A stretch of 6,748 nucleotides of DNA from an uncultured Eubacteriales bacterium (GCA_900321595.1 ONWP01000204.1:1-6748); one strand, 5' to 3'; numbered from the stretch's first letter, positions 1 through 6,476 are shown. A program made the numbers and translations. Notes: a model not told the origin generated them from the sequence alone.

Positions 1-527
1 GAAAGCAGGACCTCCATCGATTTGATCACCTGCGCGTTGCCCTGCAGCAGAATGGTGACGAGGTCGGGGAGTTTGTTTGGATTCTCGGCCCCTACGCTTG
101 CGGCGACGCCGACCTTATCCTGCAGCGTCTCGCTGTTAAGCAGGTCGCCCATTTTCATGCCGGTATCGTCCTCGACGTAATTGTTCAGCAGGTCGTGAAC
201 GTAAGACGCGGCGGGTTTGCCGGCCTTGAGATTCGCGCGGTATTCGCGGATCACAGCCATGAATTCGTCCAGGAATTCGGCGATCTGCGTCTTCTGCGAT
301 CTCAGCAGCGTTTTATACTCTTCTACGCTGTAGTCGCCGTTCATGTTCATGACGGCGAGGTCGGTGATCGACTCGCGGATATCGTCGGTGGTTTTATAGC
401 CGAGCATCGCGTAGGTCTTTCCGCCGTCGTTGAGGTTGCCCTCCAAGGGGGTAAAGCCCTTATCGCTCAGCGCTTTTTTCGCCGCGTCCGCGTCCTTGCC
501 GTACGCCACATAGACCTCGGAAACGTA
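1..527. repeat. Diverged direct repeat, left copy (paralogue 5' coding region)
   Basis: This stretch matches 2271-2797 in the same orientation and without gaps at the protein level (about 70% amino-acid identity), with long near-identical DNA runs such as the segments encoding GMKMGDLLNSETLQDK. The left limit is the window edge, so the repeat may go on. It reflects tandem duplication of a whole gene. Confidence 0.85.
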
Positions 528-629
528 CTTTGTGTTTTTCGCATCCGCGATCGCGTTCATCGGAACGCTCAGCAGGATCGTCAGCGCCAGCGCCAACGCA
601 GCGAATGCTTTCAGCCTTTTGAGAATCAT
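1..629 (-). CDS. Secreted/membrane-anchored surface protein, paralogue of the upstream 758-aa protein (3' end outside window)
   Basis: Only the first 209 codons lie in the window; the reading frame is open to the left edge. The product begins with a signal peptide (MILKRLKAFA, then a Leu/Ala-rich core, probable cleavage near residues 28-30). From residue 35 it aligns without gaps to residues 36-210 of the neighbouring 758-residue protein, about 70% identical by hand count. Shared blocks include YVAYGKDA, GNLNDGGKTY, DTGMKMGDLLNSETLQDK and KLPDLVTILLQGNAQV. The start ATG at 629 overlaps the TGA stop of the upstream gene as ATGA, so translation is probably coupled; an AGAAGG-type Shine-Dalgarno lies within the upstream gene's lysine-coding tail. 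It is the sixth gene of the operon. Function is unknown. By analogy with its paralogue it is expected to be exported and carry a C-terminal membrane anchor, but that part is not visible here. Confidence 0.9.
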   Translation of the reverse strand, partial: MILKRLKAFAALALALTILLSVPMNAIADAKNTKYVSEVYVAYGKDADAAKKALSDKGFTPLEGNLNDGGKTYAMLGYKTTDDIRESITDLAVMNMNGDYSVEEYKTLLRSQKTQIAEFLDEFMAVIREYRANLKAGKPAASYVHDLLNNYVEDDTGMKMGDLLNSETLQDKVGVAASVGAENPNKLPDLVTILLQGNAQVIKSMEVLL

Positions 630-2902
630 GCCTCCACCTTCTCTTTCTTTTTCTTCTTGCTGATGAGGAACGCGCCTGCGGCGCCGAGGATCAGCCCGGC
701 AGCCAGCCCGCCGATGCCGATCAATGTTACCGCGCCGGATCCGAAGCCCTGTGCTTCGGCGTTTTCCGGTTCGCCCGCGGGCAGAGCTTTCCGATCAGTC
801 TTATAGAATACATAGATGGTTTTGTCGCCGGCAACCGTCTGCCAGAGCGCGCTGACCGTGGAATAATCCCTGAACGCGGTGCTCGCGATGTTGACGGCGC
901 CCAGCTCGCCGACGATGCCGACGCTTCCCTCAAATCCGCCGGGGGCGTCCTTCGCGCTCTGCACCACGACGTCTGTGGTGACCGGCGCGCCATAGGTCTT
1001 ATCCTTCGTCACGTACAGCGTGAGCCACTGCTTGCCCTCGTCTGCCAGCAGGTCGGCGCAGGCGCCCTTCTGCCGCTTGTAATCCTTGCCGAAATACTCC
1101 TCGCGGTTGCACGCGGCCGCCCTGTAGTTGACCGTGTGACTGACGCCGTCCGCCTCCGTGCGGTTGTCCACCAGGTATTTCGGGATCGGCAGCTGCTCGA
1201 CGCTCGTGTCGCGGCACAGGTCGATGATCGTCAGGACCGTCGAGGCGACCGCCAGCACGATCGTCGTCAGCACGAACAGCTGCGAGAGCGCCATCGAAAA
1301 CGCCGCGCTTTTGAATTTTGCCGCGGCCGCGGGATCCAGCTTGTATATATCTTTGTACCAGCCCCTGAAGAGCCCGGCATCGTAGCCGGTGGCCGCGTCG
1401 GAGATACAGGAGAACCAGTGTTCGACGGTACAGTAGCTCAAATGCTTCTGATAAATTGTCGCCACCTGCATCAGTCCGCGGTTGCCGAAGGTTCTCGTAA
1501 TGATCGTGGACGCCAGGGTCGCGACGCAGCCCGCCCAGGTGATCGCCGTGATCTTGGACAGGGTGCTCAGCTGGGAGAGCGCGCTGCCGGTCGTGCCGGA
1601 CCCGACCGCGTTGGCGCGCTGCGCCGCGTCGGTCAGGGCGACGGAGCCGTCCTCCCGGTAGACGTCGCGGTCGATGTTCTGATAGACGGAGACGGTCTCC
1701 TCGCCGCTGTAATCCGTGTTCTCCCCGGCGATCTGCTTCCAGCCCGCCTCATCGGCGAAGGCACAGCGCAGAAGGTTCTCTAAGTTGACGAACACCATGC
1801 CGCAGCGCTGTCCCTCGGAAAACGCGGCCGCCATGGGATAATAGCGATCTTCGTAATCCTCGGGGTCGACCTCCTCGCAGAAAAACCGCAGGAGCTCGCC
1901 TTTCTTGAACGCGCCGCCCTCGTAAGCGGACAGGCCGTCGTAGATCGCGCCGATGGACATCCAGTCCTGCAGCCTGATCGCCGCATTAAAATCGTTTTCG
2001 ACGTCGCCGAAGGTCTTTTTGATATCCTCCTCTGTCGCCGTTTCGAGCTTCAGATCCGCAGATTCATACGTCAGCAGCTTGTTGCGCAGCTCGGCGACCT
2101 CCATGCTGAGGGCATCCGCCGTCTCGCCGTACAGATTGTCGGCGTACTGCTGCCGCTTGGTCTCGGTGTTGAGCTCAGGACGCTCGTCTTCGATCTGATC
2201 GAACAGCTTATCGTAATCGAGCGCCGCGAAGCGGTCGATCCAGCTGTTGTCGGCCGTGTCGGCCGCCATGCAGAGCAGGAACTCGACGGAATTGAGGACC
2301 TGCGCGTTTCCCTGCAGCAGGATCGTGACCAGGTCCGGCAGCTTGCCGGGATTGGCGGCGCCGATGCTCTTCGCGACGCCCATCTTGTCCTGCAGCGTCT
2401 CGGAATTGAGCAGGTCGCCCATTTTCATCCCGGTGTCGTCATCCACGTAATTGTTGAGCAGTTCGCGGATGACGACCGCCTTCTGCTTGTTGTTTTTCAG
2501 GTTCGTGCGGTATTCCCGGATGACGGACATGAACTCGTTGAGGAAATCCGTGATCTTCGTCTTCTGCGACCGGAGGAACGCCCGGTATTCATCGACGCTG
2601 TAGCCGCCGCGCATATTCATCACGGAGATGTCGGTGATCGCGTCCTGCGGATCCGAGGTGCTCTTCACGCCGAGCATCGTGTAGGTCTTGCCGCCGTCGT
2701 TGAGGTTGCCGTCAACAGGCGTGTAACCCTTATCCGTCAGCGTCTTTTTCGCCGCTTCAGCGTCCTTGCCGTAGGCGACGTAAACATCTGAAACGTATTG
2801 GCCGTCGGCCGCCGCCGTCTGCAGCGGTCCGGCCAGCGTGAGCATGAGCGCAAACGTCAGACACAGCGCGACGATGCTTCTTAGCAATTTGGAACTCTTC
2901 AT
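626..2902 (-). CDS. Signal-peptide-bearing, C-terminally membrane-anchored surface protein of unknown function (758 aa)
   Basis: I do not recognise a named family. Residues 1-32 are a signal peptide ending in an Ala-rich site (QTAAAD). Residues 36-105 form a compact module (YVSDVYVAYG, then LNDGG, then AITDISVMNM-GGYSVDEY) of a type I associate with Clostridial secreted proteins (from memory, unnamed). Residues 106-430 look largely helical and charged. Two hydrophobic stretches follow at about 447-468 and 533-562, then a mixed domain at 570-705 with two cysteines (C598, C615) that could pair outside the cell. The end is a Gly-rich hydrophobic helix (722-747, GIGGLAAGLILGAAGAF) and a KKKKK stop-transfer tail. 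There is no LPXTG motif, so anchoring is by the membrane rather than sortase. The start is fixed by AAAGGAGGGG at 2911-2920. It lies 25 bases after the PrsW gene and overlaps the next paralogue by 4 bases. Confidence 0.9.
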   Translation of the reverse strand: MKSSKLLRSIVALCLTFALMLTLAGPLQTAAADGQYVSDVYVAYGKDAEAAKKTLTDKGYTPVDGNLNDGGKTYTMLGVKSTSDPQDAITDISVMNMRGGYSVDEYRAFLRSQKTKITDFLNEFMSVIREYRTNLKNNKQKAVVIRELLNNYVDDDTGMKMGDLLNSETLQDKMGVAKSIGAANPGKLPDLVTILLQGNAQVLNSVEFLLCMAADTADNSWIDRFAALDYDKLFDQIEDERPELNTETKRQQYADNLYGETADALSMEVAELRNKLLTYESADLKLETATEEDIKKTFGDVENDFNAAIRLQDWMSIGAIYDGLSAYEGGAFKKGELLRFFCEEVDPEDYEDRYYPMAAAFSEGQRCGMVFVNLENLLRCAFADEAGWKQIAGENTDYSGEETVSVYQNIDRDVYREDGSVALTDAAQRANAVGSGTTGSALSQLSTLSKITAITWAGCVATLASTIITRTFGNRGLMQVATIYQKHLSYCTVEHWFSCISDAATGYDAGLFRGWYKDIYKLDPAAAAKFKSAAFSMALSQLFVLTTIVLAVASTVLTIIDLCRDTSVEQLPIPKYLVDNRTEADGVSHTVNYRAAACNREEYFGKDYKRQKGACADLLADEGKQWLTLYVTKDKTYGAPVTTDVVVQSAKDAPGGFEGSVGIVGELGAVNIASTAFRDYSTVSALWQTVAGDKTIYVFYKTDRKALPAGEPENAEAQGFGSGAVTLIGIGGLAAGLILGAAGAFLISKKKKKEKVEA
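2271..2797. repeat. Diverged direct repeat, right copy (5' region of 758-aa protein gene)
   Basis: This is the partner of 1-527, offset by about 2270 bases. Similarity begins after the signal peptide; the two signal peptides themselves differ, which argues that selection has held the mature N-terminal domain while the export signals drifted. Confidence 0.85.
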
Positions 2903-2910
2903 AGATCAAA

Positions 2911-2920
2911 CCCCTCCTTT
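2911..2920 (-). promoter_or_regulatory. Strong ribosome binding site of the 758-aa surface protein gene
   Basis: AAAGGAGGGG on the minus strand lies 8 bases before the ATG at 2902, in the 25-base gap after the PrsW stop. It is the strongest Shine-Dalgarno in the operon and fixes this start. It fits a need for more surface protein than regulator or protease from the same transcript. Confidence 0.8.
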
Positions 2921-2927
2921 GCCGGCT

Positions 2928-3596
2928 TTACGCCGACTCCTCTGATTGATTCTTCTTTTGCTTCTTTTGGTACGTGACGACCAGGACCGCGACAACAACT
3001 AAGTAAGTTGCCATCGGCAGCGCGGCGCCGAAATATTTATAATCCGACTGGATCAGAGCGTTGTATACCGAATGGTATACGATCGCCTGCGCCAGCAGAG
3101 CGAAAGAACCGCAGACAAAAAACTTTTTGCGGTCGCGCACGAACGAGATGCCGACGCCTACCGAGGTGGTGCAAAGGCTGTGCAGCAGTCCCGCGCCGAG
3201 CGTGCGGATCAGCGCCCACAGGATGCCGATCGACCCGCGCTCGATCACGGTCTCGACCAGAATCGTTGAATTCTCCAGCAGGGCAAATCCCAGTCCGGTC
3301 ATAAACGCGATCGTCAGCAGCGTCTGCCGCTCCGCGGATATGAAAACCGCGTACAGCAGGATGGGCAGAGCCTTGATCAGCTCCTCAGTCAATGGCGTGA
3401 TGTTCGTGGTCACGTAGAACATATCCAGCCCGATCGCCGTGTTGAGCAGGCCGTTGACCTCCGAGATAAACAGACAGCAGCACATCCCGATGAACGTGAA
3501 CAGCAGGACCAGCCGGGTCTGCTTCCGGACGATCGGTATGCCGAGCACGAAGGGGAGCGCGAAGCAGATGAATACGATATAAGCTATATTTCCCAT
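2928..3596 (-). CDS. PrsW-family intramembrane protease (MEROPS M82-like)
   Basis: This 222-residue, highly hydrophobic protein carries the signature residues of the PrsW family in order: EELIK (E71, E72, K75) after a Pro-Leu-Thr turn; GFALLEN (F104, E108, N109); RTLGAGLLHS (R131, H139); and YHSVYN (H175, N179). Family knowledge: PrsW of Bacillus makes the first cut in the anti-sigma factor RsiW in response to envelope stress, and relatives are polytopic membrane proteases. Here no sigma/anti-sigma pair is nearby; instead the gene sits between a seven-span membrane protein and two anchored surface proteins, so its substrate may be one of those (inference). The start ATG at 3596 lies inside the preceding gene (13-base overlap), with AAAGGGGG at 3605-3612 eight bases upstream. 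The C-terminus is a basic tail (KKQKKNQ). I give no gene symbol because orthology to prsW itself is not shown. Confidence 0.85.
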   Translation of the reverse strand: MGNIAYIVFICFALPFVLGIPIVRKQTRLVLLFTFIGMCCCLFISEVNGLLNTAIGLDMFYVTTNITPLTEELIKALPILLYAVFISAERQTLLTIAFMTGLGFALLENSTILVETVIERGSIGILWALIRTLGAGLLHSLCTTSVGVGISFVRDRKKFFVCGSFALLAQAIVYHSVYNALIQSDYKYFGAALPMATYLVVVAVLVVTYQKKQKKNQSEESA

Positions 3597-4261
3597 TTCT
3601 TCGTCCCCCTTTCAAGCGCCGGCGCGAGCGCGACGACAGGTACAAGCAGGATCAGATACGGAACGATCCACATGATCTGCTCGGTGACGTTGTAGCACCA
3701 GAGGATATCCTCTATGGCGACGCCGGCCGCCAGCACGAGCGATAAAAAGTGAAAAAACCTCAGATCGGATAAAAAGTCGGAATACCGTTTCGGAATGATA
3801 AGATGCTTGAAGCTGTAATATGCCGACGCTCCGGCGAACAGCATCTCGACCGCGCAGGTTATCGTTTTGCCGGGGCGGGAAGGAGAGCACAGGATCGCGA
3901 TCGCCGCGGCAACCGCCGCCGCCGGGGCGGCAAGCGCGATCAGCCTGTATTTTTTGACCTCGGCCGAGCCGTCGTCGATCAGGGAATCGACAGCGCCGTA
4001 GTTTGCCGAAAACAGGAACAGGAAGCAGCCGATATTCCCGAATGAACCGATCTGGAAATAGGGTGTTATATCTCCCGCGACCGCGTATTGAACGATGCCG
4101 TACAGGCGTTCAATGAATATGCACCCCAGCGCGCAGGCGACCATTTTTTTGTACATTGCCTGCTTCGGTTTGAAAAACCGGATCAGTGAGTAAAACAATC
4201 CGATCAGCGCGGCCGCGCAGAGTACCGCGTTTCCTATCGTGTCAACGATCAGTATCTTCAA
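3584..4261 (-). CDS. Unidentified polytopic membrane protein, about seven transmembrane segments (225 aa), TTG start
   Basis: No family was recognised. Hydrophobic segments fall at about residues 6-28, 39-58, 70-88, 106-125, 132-152, 168-190 and 197-217, joined by short loops with basic residues (for example KPKQAMYKKM and EVKKYR). There is no kinase, transporter or protease motif that I can see. The start is inferred as TTG at 4261: GGGAGG lies at 4271-4276, nine bases upstream, and TTG overlaps the response regulator's TGA stop as TTGA, the same coupling arrangement as elsewhere in the operon. A longer reading from ATG at 4387 would add 42 Arg-rich residues that merely read the regulator's HTH region in another frame. 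The size and span number resemble the membrane part of the operon's kinase, so an accessory sensor or a partner for the kinase or protease is possible, but this is a guess. Confidence 0.8.
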   Translation of the reverse strand: MKILIVDTIGNAVLCAAALIGLFYSLIRFFKPKQAMYKKMVACALGCIFIERLYGIVQYAVAGDITPYFQIGSFGNIGCFLFLFSANYGAVDSLIDDGSAEVKKYRLIALAAPAAAVAAAIAILCSPSRPGKTITCAVEMLFAGASAYYSFKHLIIPKRYSDFLSDLRFFHFLSLVLAAGVAIEDILWCYNVTEQIMWIVPYLILLVPVVALAPALERGTKKWEI

Positions 4262-4890
4262 GGCTGCGCACCTCCCGGTTCGGAATCCGCGCCCAGATCG
4301 GAAATGACGTCCTTCATCCGCACGCCGAGCACGTTCATCAGTTTTCCCATATTGAAACCGTCGGGAACACGGTCGCCGTTTTCCCAACGGTAGACAGTCT
4401 GAAAAGACACGTCTATGCTGTCGGCAAGCTCGCGGACGGAAAGACCCCGTTCCTTTCGGAGCTGCCGGAGCCTTGCGCCCAGCGCCCTCGCGTCCTTCAC
4501 GTCGTCATACATATAATTATCTACATTCTTGTCGAGCGGGAACCGAAGCTTTTTGAACGACGTCCGCAGCGCTTCCTCCGAAACGGGTTTGATGAGATAA
4601 TCGCTGACCGGGACGGAAAACGCCTGAAGCGCGTATTCCGGATACCCTGTGACAAAGATGACGTTCAGACGGGGATGCACGCGGCACATCAGCTCCGCGA
4701 CCTCGATCCCGTTCAGCCCCGGCATGTCCACGTCGAGCAGGGCGACGTCCACCGGGTTTTCCCTGACGTGCTCGATCGCCTCCCGCTGCCGTGTAAAGCA
4801 GGCGCAGTTCGCTTCGGGCATAACGGACAATACCAGTCGGCGGATCTCGGAAATGATCAGCTTGTGATTGTCCAGGATCAATATGTTCAT
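4258..4890 (-). CDS. Response regulator with receiver domain and C-terminal XRE-type HTH
   Basis: The 210-residue product has an N-terminal receiver domain (1-115): acidic-pocket D7, phospho-acceptor D53 in LLDVDMPGLNG, switch T81 in FVTGY, and K101 in LIKPVS. The second acid of the usual DD pair is Asn (N8, LDNH). After a linker of about 20 residues comes a Cro/C1 (XRE) helix-turn-helix at about 137-190 (RLRQLRKERGLSVRELADSI, then VSFQTVYRWENGDRVPD). It should bind DNA under control of phosphorylation by the kinase encoded just upstream. LytS-type kinases usually pair with LytTR-output regulators, so the XRE output is notable. The start ATG at 4890 overlaps the kinase stop as ATGA, with AAAGAGAGG at 4901-4909. 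The frame is open upstream to 4998, but the extra 36 residues read the kinase 3' end out of frame and the receiver fold begins at MNILIL. Confidence 0.92.
   Translation of the reverse strand: MNILILDNHKLIISEIRRLVLSVMPEANCACFTRQREAIEHVRENPVDVALLDVDMPGLNGIEVAELMCRVHPRLNVIFVTGYPEYALQAFSVPVSDYLIKPVSEEALRTSFKKLRFPLDKNVDNYMYDDVKDARALGARLRQLRKERGLSVRELADSIDVSFQTVYRWENGDRVPDGFNMGKLMNVLGVRMKDVISDLGADSEPGGAQP
4271..4276 (-). promoter_or_regulatory. Ribosome binding site that decides the TTG start of the seven-span protein
   Basis: GGGAGG on the minus strand lies nine bases upstream of TTG 4261 and within the last codons of the response regulator gene. No ATG or GTG gives a membrane protein free of the Arg-rich out-of-frame extension, so the site and the TTGA overlap together select the TTG start. 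Confidence 0.65.
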
Positions 4891-6200
4891 ACCGGGCGTT
4901 CCTCTCTTTCTGCGGCAGATTCGGGCTTTTGCGCCGGGATGAAGACCTCGGCCCTCGTACAGCCGGGTCGGCTGCTGATCTCCAGGCGGCCGCCGCATTG
5001 CAGGGCAAGGCGCGTCTTGATGTTCTCAAGCCCGATGCCCGTCACTGTTTTTTCGACGTCAAAGCCGACGCCGTTGTCTTCCACGCACACGCGGTAACCG
5101 TCCTCCGCCTTCTGCGAGGAGATGATGATCACGCCGTCGCTCTCCAGCGCCCCGATCCCGTGTATCAGCGCGTTTTCGACGAGCGGTTCCACCGTAAGCG
5201 GCGGCAGAAGGAAGTCGGTCTCTTTCGTATCGTACAATACCCGCACGCCCGACTCGTCGTCCGCGTTTTCAATATTCAAAAACGCCCTGATGTGGCCGAG
5301 CTCATCACTGAAGCGGATCAGCTCGTCTGAGCGCATCGCTTCGATATTGCGCCGGATGTAGAGCGAAAAGTCGTCTACCGCGTCGGACGCCCGATCCCGG
5401 TCGGTCCAGATGAGCGCCTTGATGATAAACAGCGCGTTATATATGAAATGCGGCGAGATCTGGCTCTGCAGGAGCCGCACGTTCGTTTTGGACAGCTCCA
5501 GCTCCTTCTGCGTCAGCGCGAGCTCCTTTTTCAGGCTGTCCTCTCGTATCCTTGTCTGATATACGAAGTTCAGGAAGAAATAATACAGATAGATATCGAT
5601 GATCTGCACGTATTTGACGATCCCGTTGACGACGCCGAAATACTCCAGAATGCAGGAGATGACCGTCGTGACAGCGAGATACATGACGATCGAGTTGAAG
5701 CCCGACGTTACGTCACAGAAAAACCGGATCGACGCGATCACCAGCACGAACAGATAGAAAAAGGCCACAATGAACGGGAACGCCCGAAGCGGTCCCTCCA
5801 CGAAATAATACTCCTCGCTGAAGGACAGCACCTTCAGTCCCGTCAGATACGGTCCGACCGTAACGGCCAGCGCGCTGATCAGGTTCGGGATCACAAGCAG
5901 CCATCGCAGCAGCTTGTTCTCGACAAGCACCATGATCTGCATCATCAGGATCGTCGGAGGGATCAGATATTTTATGATCGTTGTCCAGTATCGGATGTTC
6001 GCAAGCGACGGATCGTTCTCCGACCACTTGCAGACGAATTCCACAAACAGCGATATGACCATGATCGCGACCATGATCCACAGTGTAAACACCGCGGGCA
6101 GCTTGTTCTTGCGGTTTGCGACCATCAGAACGATCAGTCCGCATACCAGCAGCAGCGACGGATAATCGTATCTGATGAATTCAAAAAGCGTGAGTTCCAT
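4887..6200 (-). CDS. LytS/YehU-type sensor histidine kinase with N-terminal seven-span membrane domain
   Basis: Residue numbers here count from the upstream in-frame ATG at 6209. The first 216 residues hold about seven membrane segments (17-31, 39-60, 78-97, 102-124, 143-164, 174-192, 199-216), like the 7TM sensor region of many Firmicute kinases. A coiled-coil-like linker (220-247) leads into the His_kinase (PF06580-type) motif LLQSQISPHFIYNAL with phospho-acceptor H254. An HATPase_c domain follows: N box VEPLVENALIHG (N346), G1 box EDNGVGFD (377-384), and G2 box GIGLENIKTRL (391-401). It should autophosphorylate and pass phosphate to D53 of the regulator, whose gene overlaps its stop by 4 bases. 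I prefer the ATG at 6200 (437 aa) because the extended -10 at 6223-6231 would leave only about 7 leader bases before 6209; GGATGG at 6206-6211 is a weak Shine-Dalgarno for 6200. The alternative start at 6209 adds MVF. The signal is unknown. Confidence 0.92.
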   Translation of the reverse strand: MELTLFEFIRYDYPSLLLVCGLIVLMVANRKNKLPAVFTLWIMVAIMVISLFVEFVCKWSENDPSLANIRYWTTIIKYLIPPTILMMQIMVLVENKLLRWLLVIPNLISALAVTVGPYLTGLKVLSFSEEYYFVEGPLRAFPFIVAFFYLFVLVIASIRFFCDVTSGFNSIVMYLAVTTVISCILEYFGVVNGIVKYVQIIDIYLYYFFLNFVYQTRIREDSLKKELALTQKELELSKTNVRLLQSQISPHFIYNALFIIKALIWTDRDRASDAVDDFSLYIRRNIEAMRSDELIRFSDELGHIRAFLNIENADDESGVRVLYDTKETDFLLPPLTVEPLVENALIHGIGALESDGVIIISSQKAEDGYRVCVEDNGVGFDVEKTVTGIGLENIKTRLALQCGGRLEISSRPGCTRAEVFIPAQKPESAAEREERPV

Positions 6201-6222
6201 AAATACCATCCATTTCCCGACT

Positions 6223-6231
6223 ATTATAACA
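6223..6231 (-). promoter_or_regulatory. Extended -10 promoter of the kinase-to-surface-protein operon
   Basis: On the minus strand TGTTATAAT is a perfect extended -10 (TGn plus TATAAT) lying 22 bases before the preferred kinase start at 6200. No good -35 hexamer is found at 16-18 bases (the 16-base position reads CGTTTT), as expected for an extended -10 or an activator-dependent promoter. Predicted transcription start is near 6216, giving a very short leader of about 16 bases. It is the only clear promoter-like element ahead of the six-gene operon. Confidence 0.6.
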
Positions 6232-6249
6232 TTTTACAGAACAGAAAAC

Positions 6250-6279
6250 GGATTTACAACACCAATTGGCGACAAATCC
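6250..6279. promoter_or_regulatory. Dyad-symmetric candidate operator upstream of the operon promoter
   Basis: GGATTT (6250-6255) and AAATCC (6274-6279) are inverted 6-base arms around the perfect 8-base palindrome CCAATTGG (6262-6269); the arm centre and palindrome centre differ by one base. Relative to the predicted transcription start near 6216, the element spans about -34 to -63, overlapping and upstream of the missing -35 box. That is a position used by activators. The operon's own XRE-type regulator is the obvious candidate to bind here, but this is inference. Confidence 0.4.
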
Positions 6280-6308
6280 CGCTGTTTGATAGAAATAAAG
6301 GGCGAATG

Positions 6309-6346
6309 AAAAACCGAAAAGCGCACCCCGATCTCGCGGGATGCAC
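6309..6346 (-). terminator. Rho-independent terminator, minus strand
   Basis: On the minus strand a 10-base-pair stem (6346-6337 with 6330-6321; GUGCAUCCCG with CGGGGUGCGC, two G-U wobbles) closes a 6-base loop and is followed directly by TTTT (6320-6317), CGG and TTTTT (6313-6309). The plus-strand side has no U-tract, so it acts leftward only. It would stop transcription entering from the right before the kinase operon promoter. It lies about 40 bases after the stop codon of the possible gene tail at 6387. Confidence 0.75.
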
Positions 6347-6386
6347 TTCTGCGTTATGAAAACAATAAACGGTTCTTCTTTCGTGC

Positions 6387-6476
6387 TTATCTCTGCCCGA
6401 AGAGGTGCGCGAAGAAGCAGAAAAGGCTGTGGAAGAAGCGGACGAAGCCGCCCCGGAAGCCTGACAGTACATTCTG
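6387..6476 (-). pseudogene. Possible remnant: C-terminal tail of a lost secreted-type protein
   Basis: In the minus frame ending at the TAA of 6389-6387, 29 codons are open after an upstream TGA at 6479-6477 and there is no start codon. The readout ends FVRFFHSLFCFFAHLFG then QR, a Phe-rich amphipathic tail of the kind that I recall ending many Clostridial secreted proteins. A good terminator follows about 40 bases downstream, as after a real gene. Against this, the opposite strand reads EEVREEAEKAVEEADEAA then stop over the same bases, and 29 codons is little evidence. Treat as tentative. Confidence 0.3.

Noticed and set aside
758..784. LPAGE near the C-terminus of the 758-aa protein as a sortase motif
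   Set aside because: The fourth residue is Gly and the fifth Glu, not Thr-Gly, so it does not fit LPXTG; membrane anchoring explains the tail.
195..806. Plus-strand open frame of 203 codons
   Set aside because: It lies antisense to the two surface-protein genes, is rich in Arg/Val/Phe, has no Shine-Dalgarno and no domain; it spans the junction between two well-supported genes.
1136..1783. Plus-strand open frame of 215 codons
   Set aside because: Antisense to the 758-aa gene, Arg/Gly/Asp-rich low-complexity composition typical of the complement of a G+C-rich gene.
4262..4387. 42-residue N-terminal extension of the seven-span protein from ATG 4387
   Set aside because: The extension is Arg-rich and reads the HTH region of the response regulator in another frame; the TTG at 4261 has a proper Shine-Dalgarno.
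4891..4998. 36-residue N-terminal extension of the response regulator
   Set aside because: It is the kinase 3' end out of frame; the receiver domain begins exactly at MNILIL with a coupled ATGA start.
4186..5097. Plus-strand open frame of 303 codons
   Set aside because: Crosses three minus-strand genes with clear motifs; His/Arg/Pro-rich and without domain logic.
5448..6359. Plus-strand open frame of 303 codons
   Set aside because: Antisense to the kinase, promoter and terminator; composition dominated by Asp/His/Arg/Gln, as expected for the complement of a membrane-protein gene.
6369..6464. Plus-strand acidic reading (LPEEVREEAEKAVEEADEAAPEA then stop region)
   Set aside because: No start codon after the stop at 6366, only about 30 codons, and it is the exact complement of the Phe-rich minus reading that is followed by a terminator.
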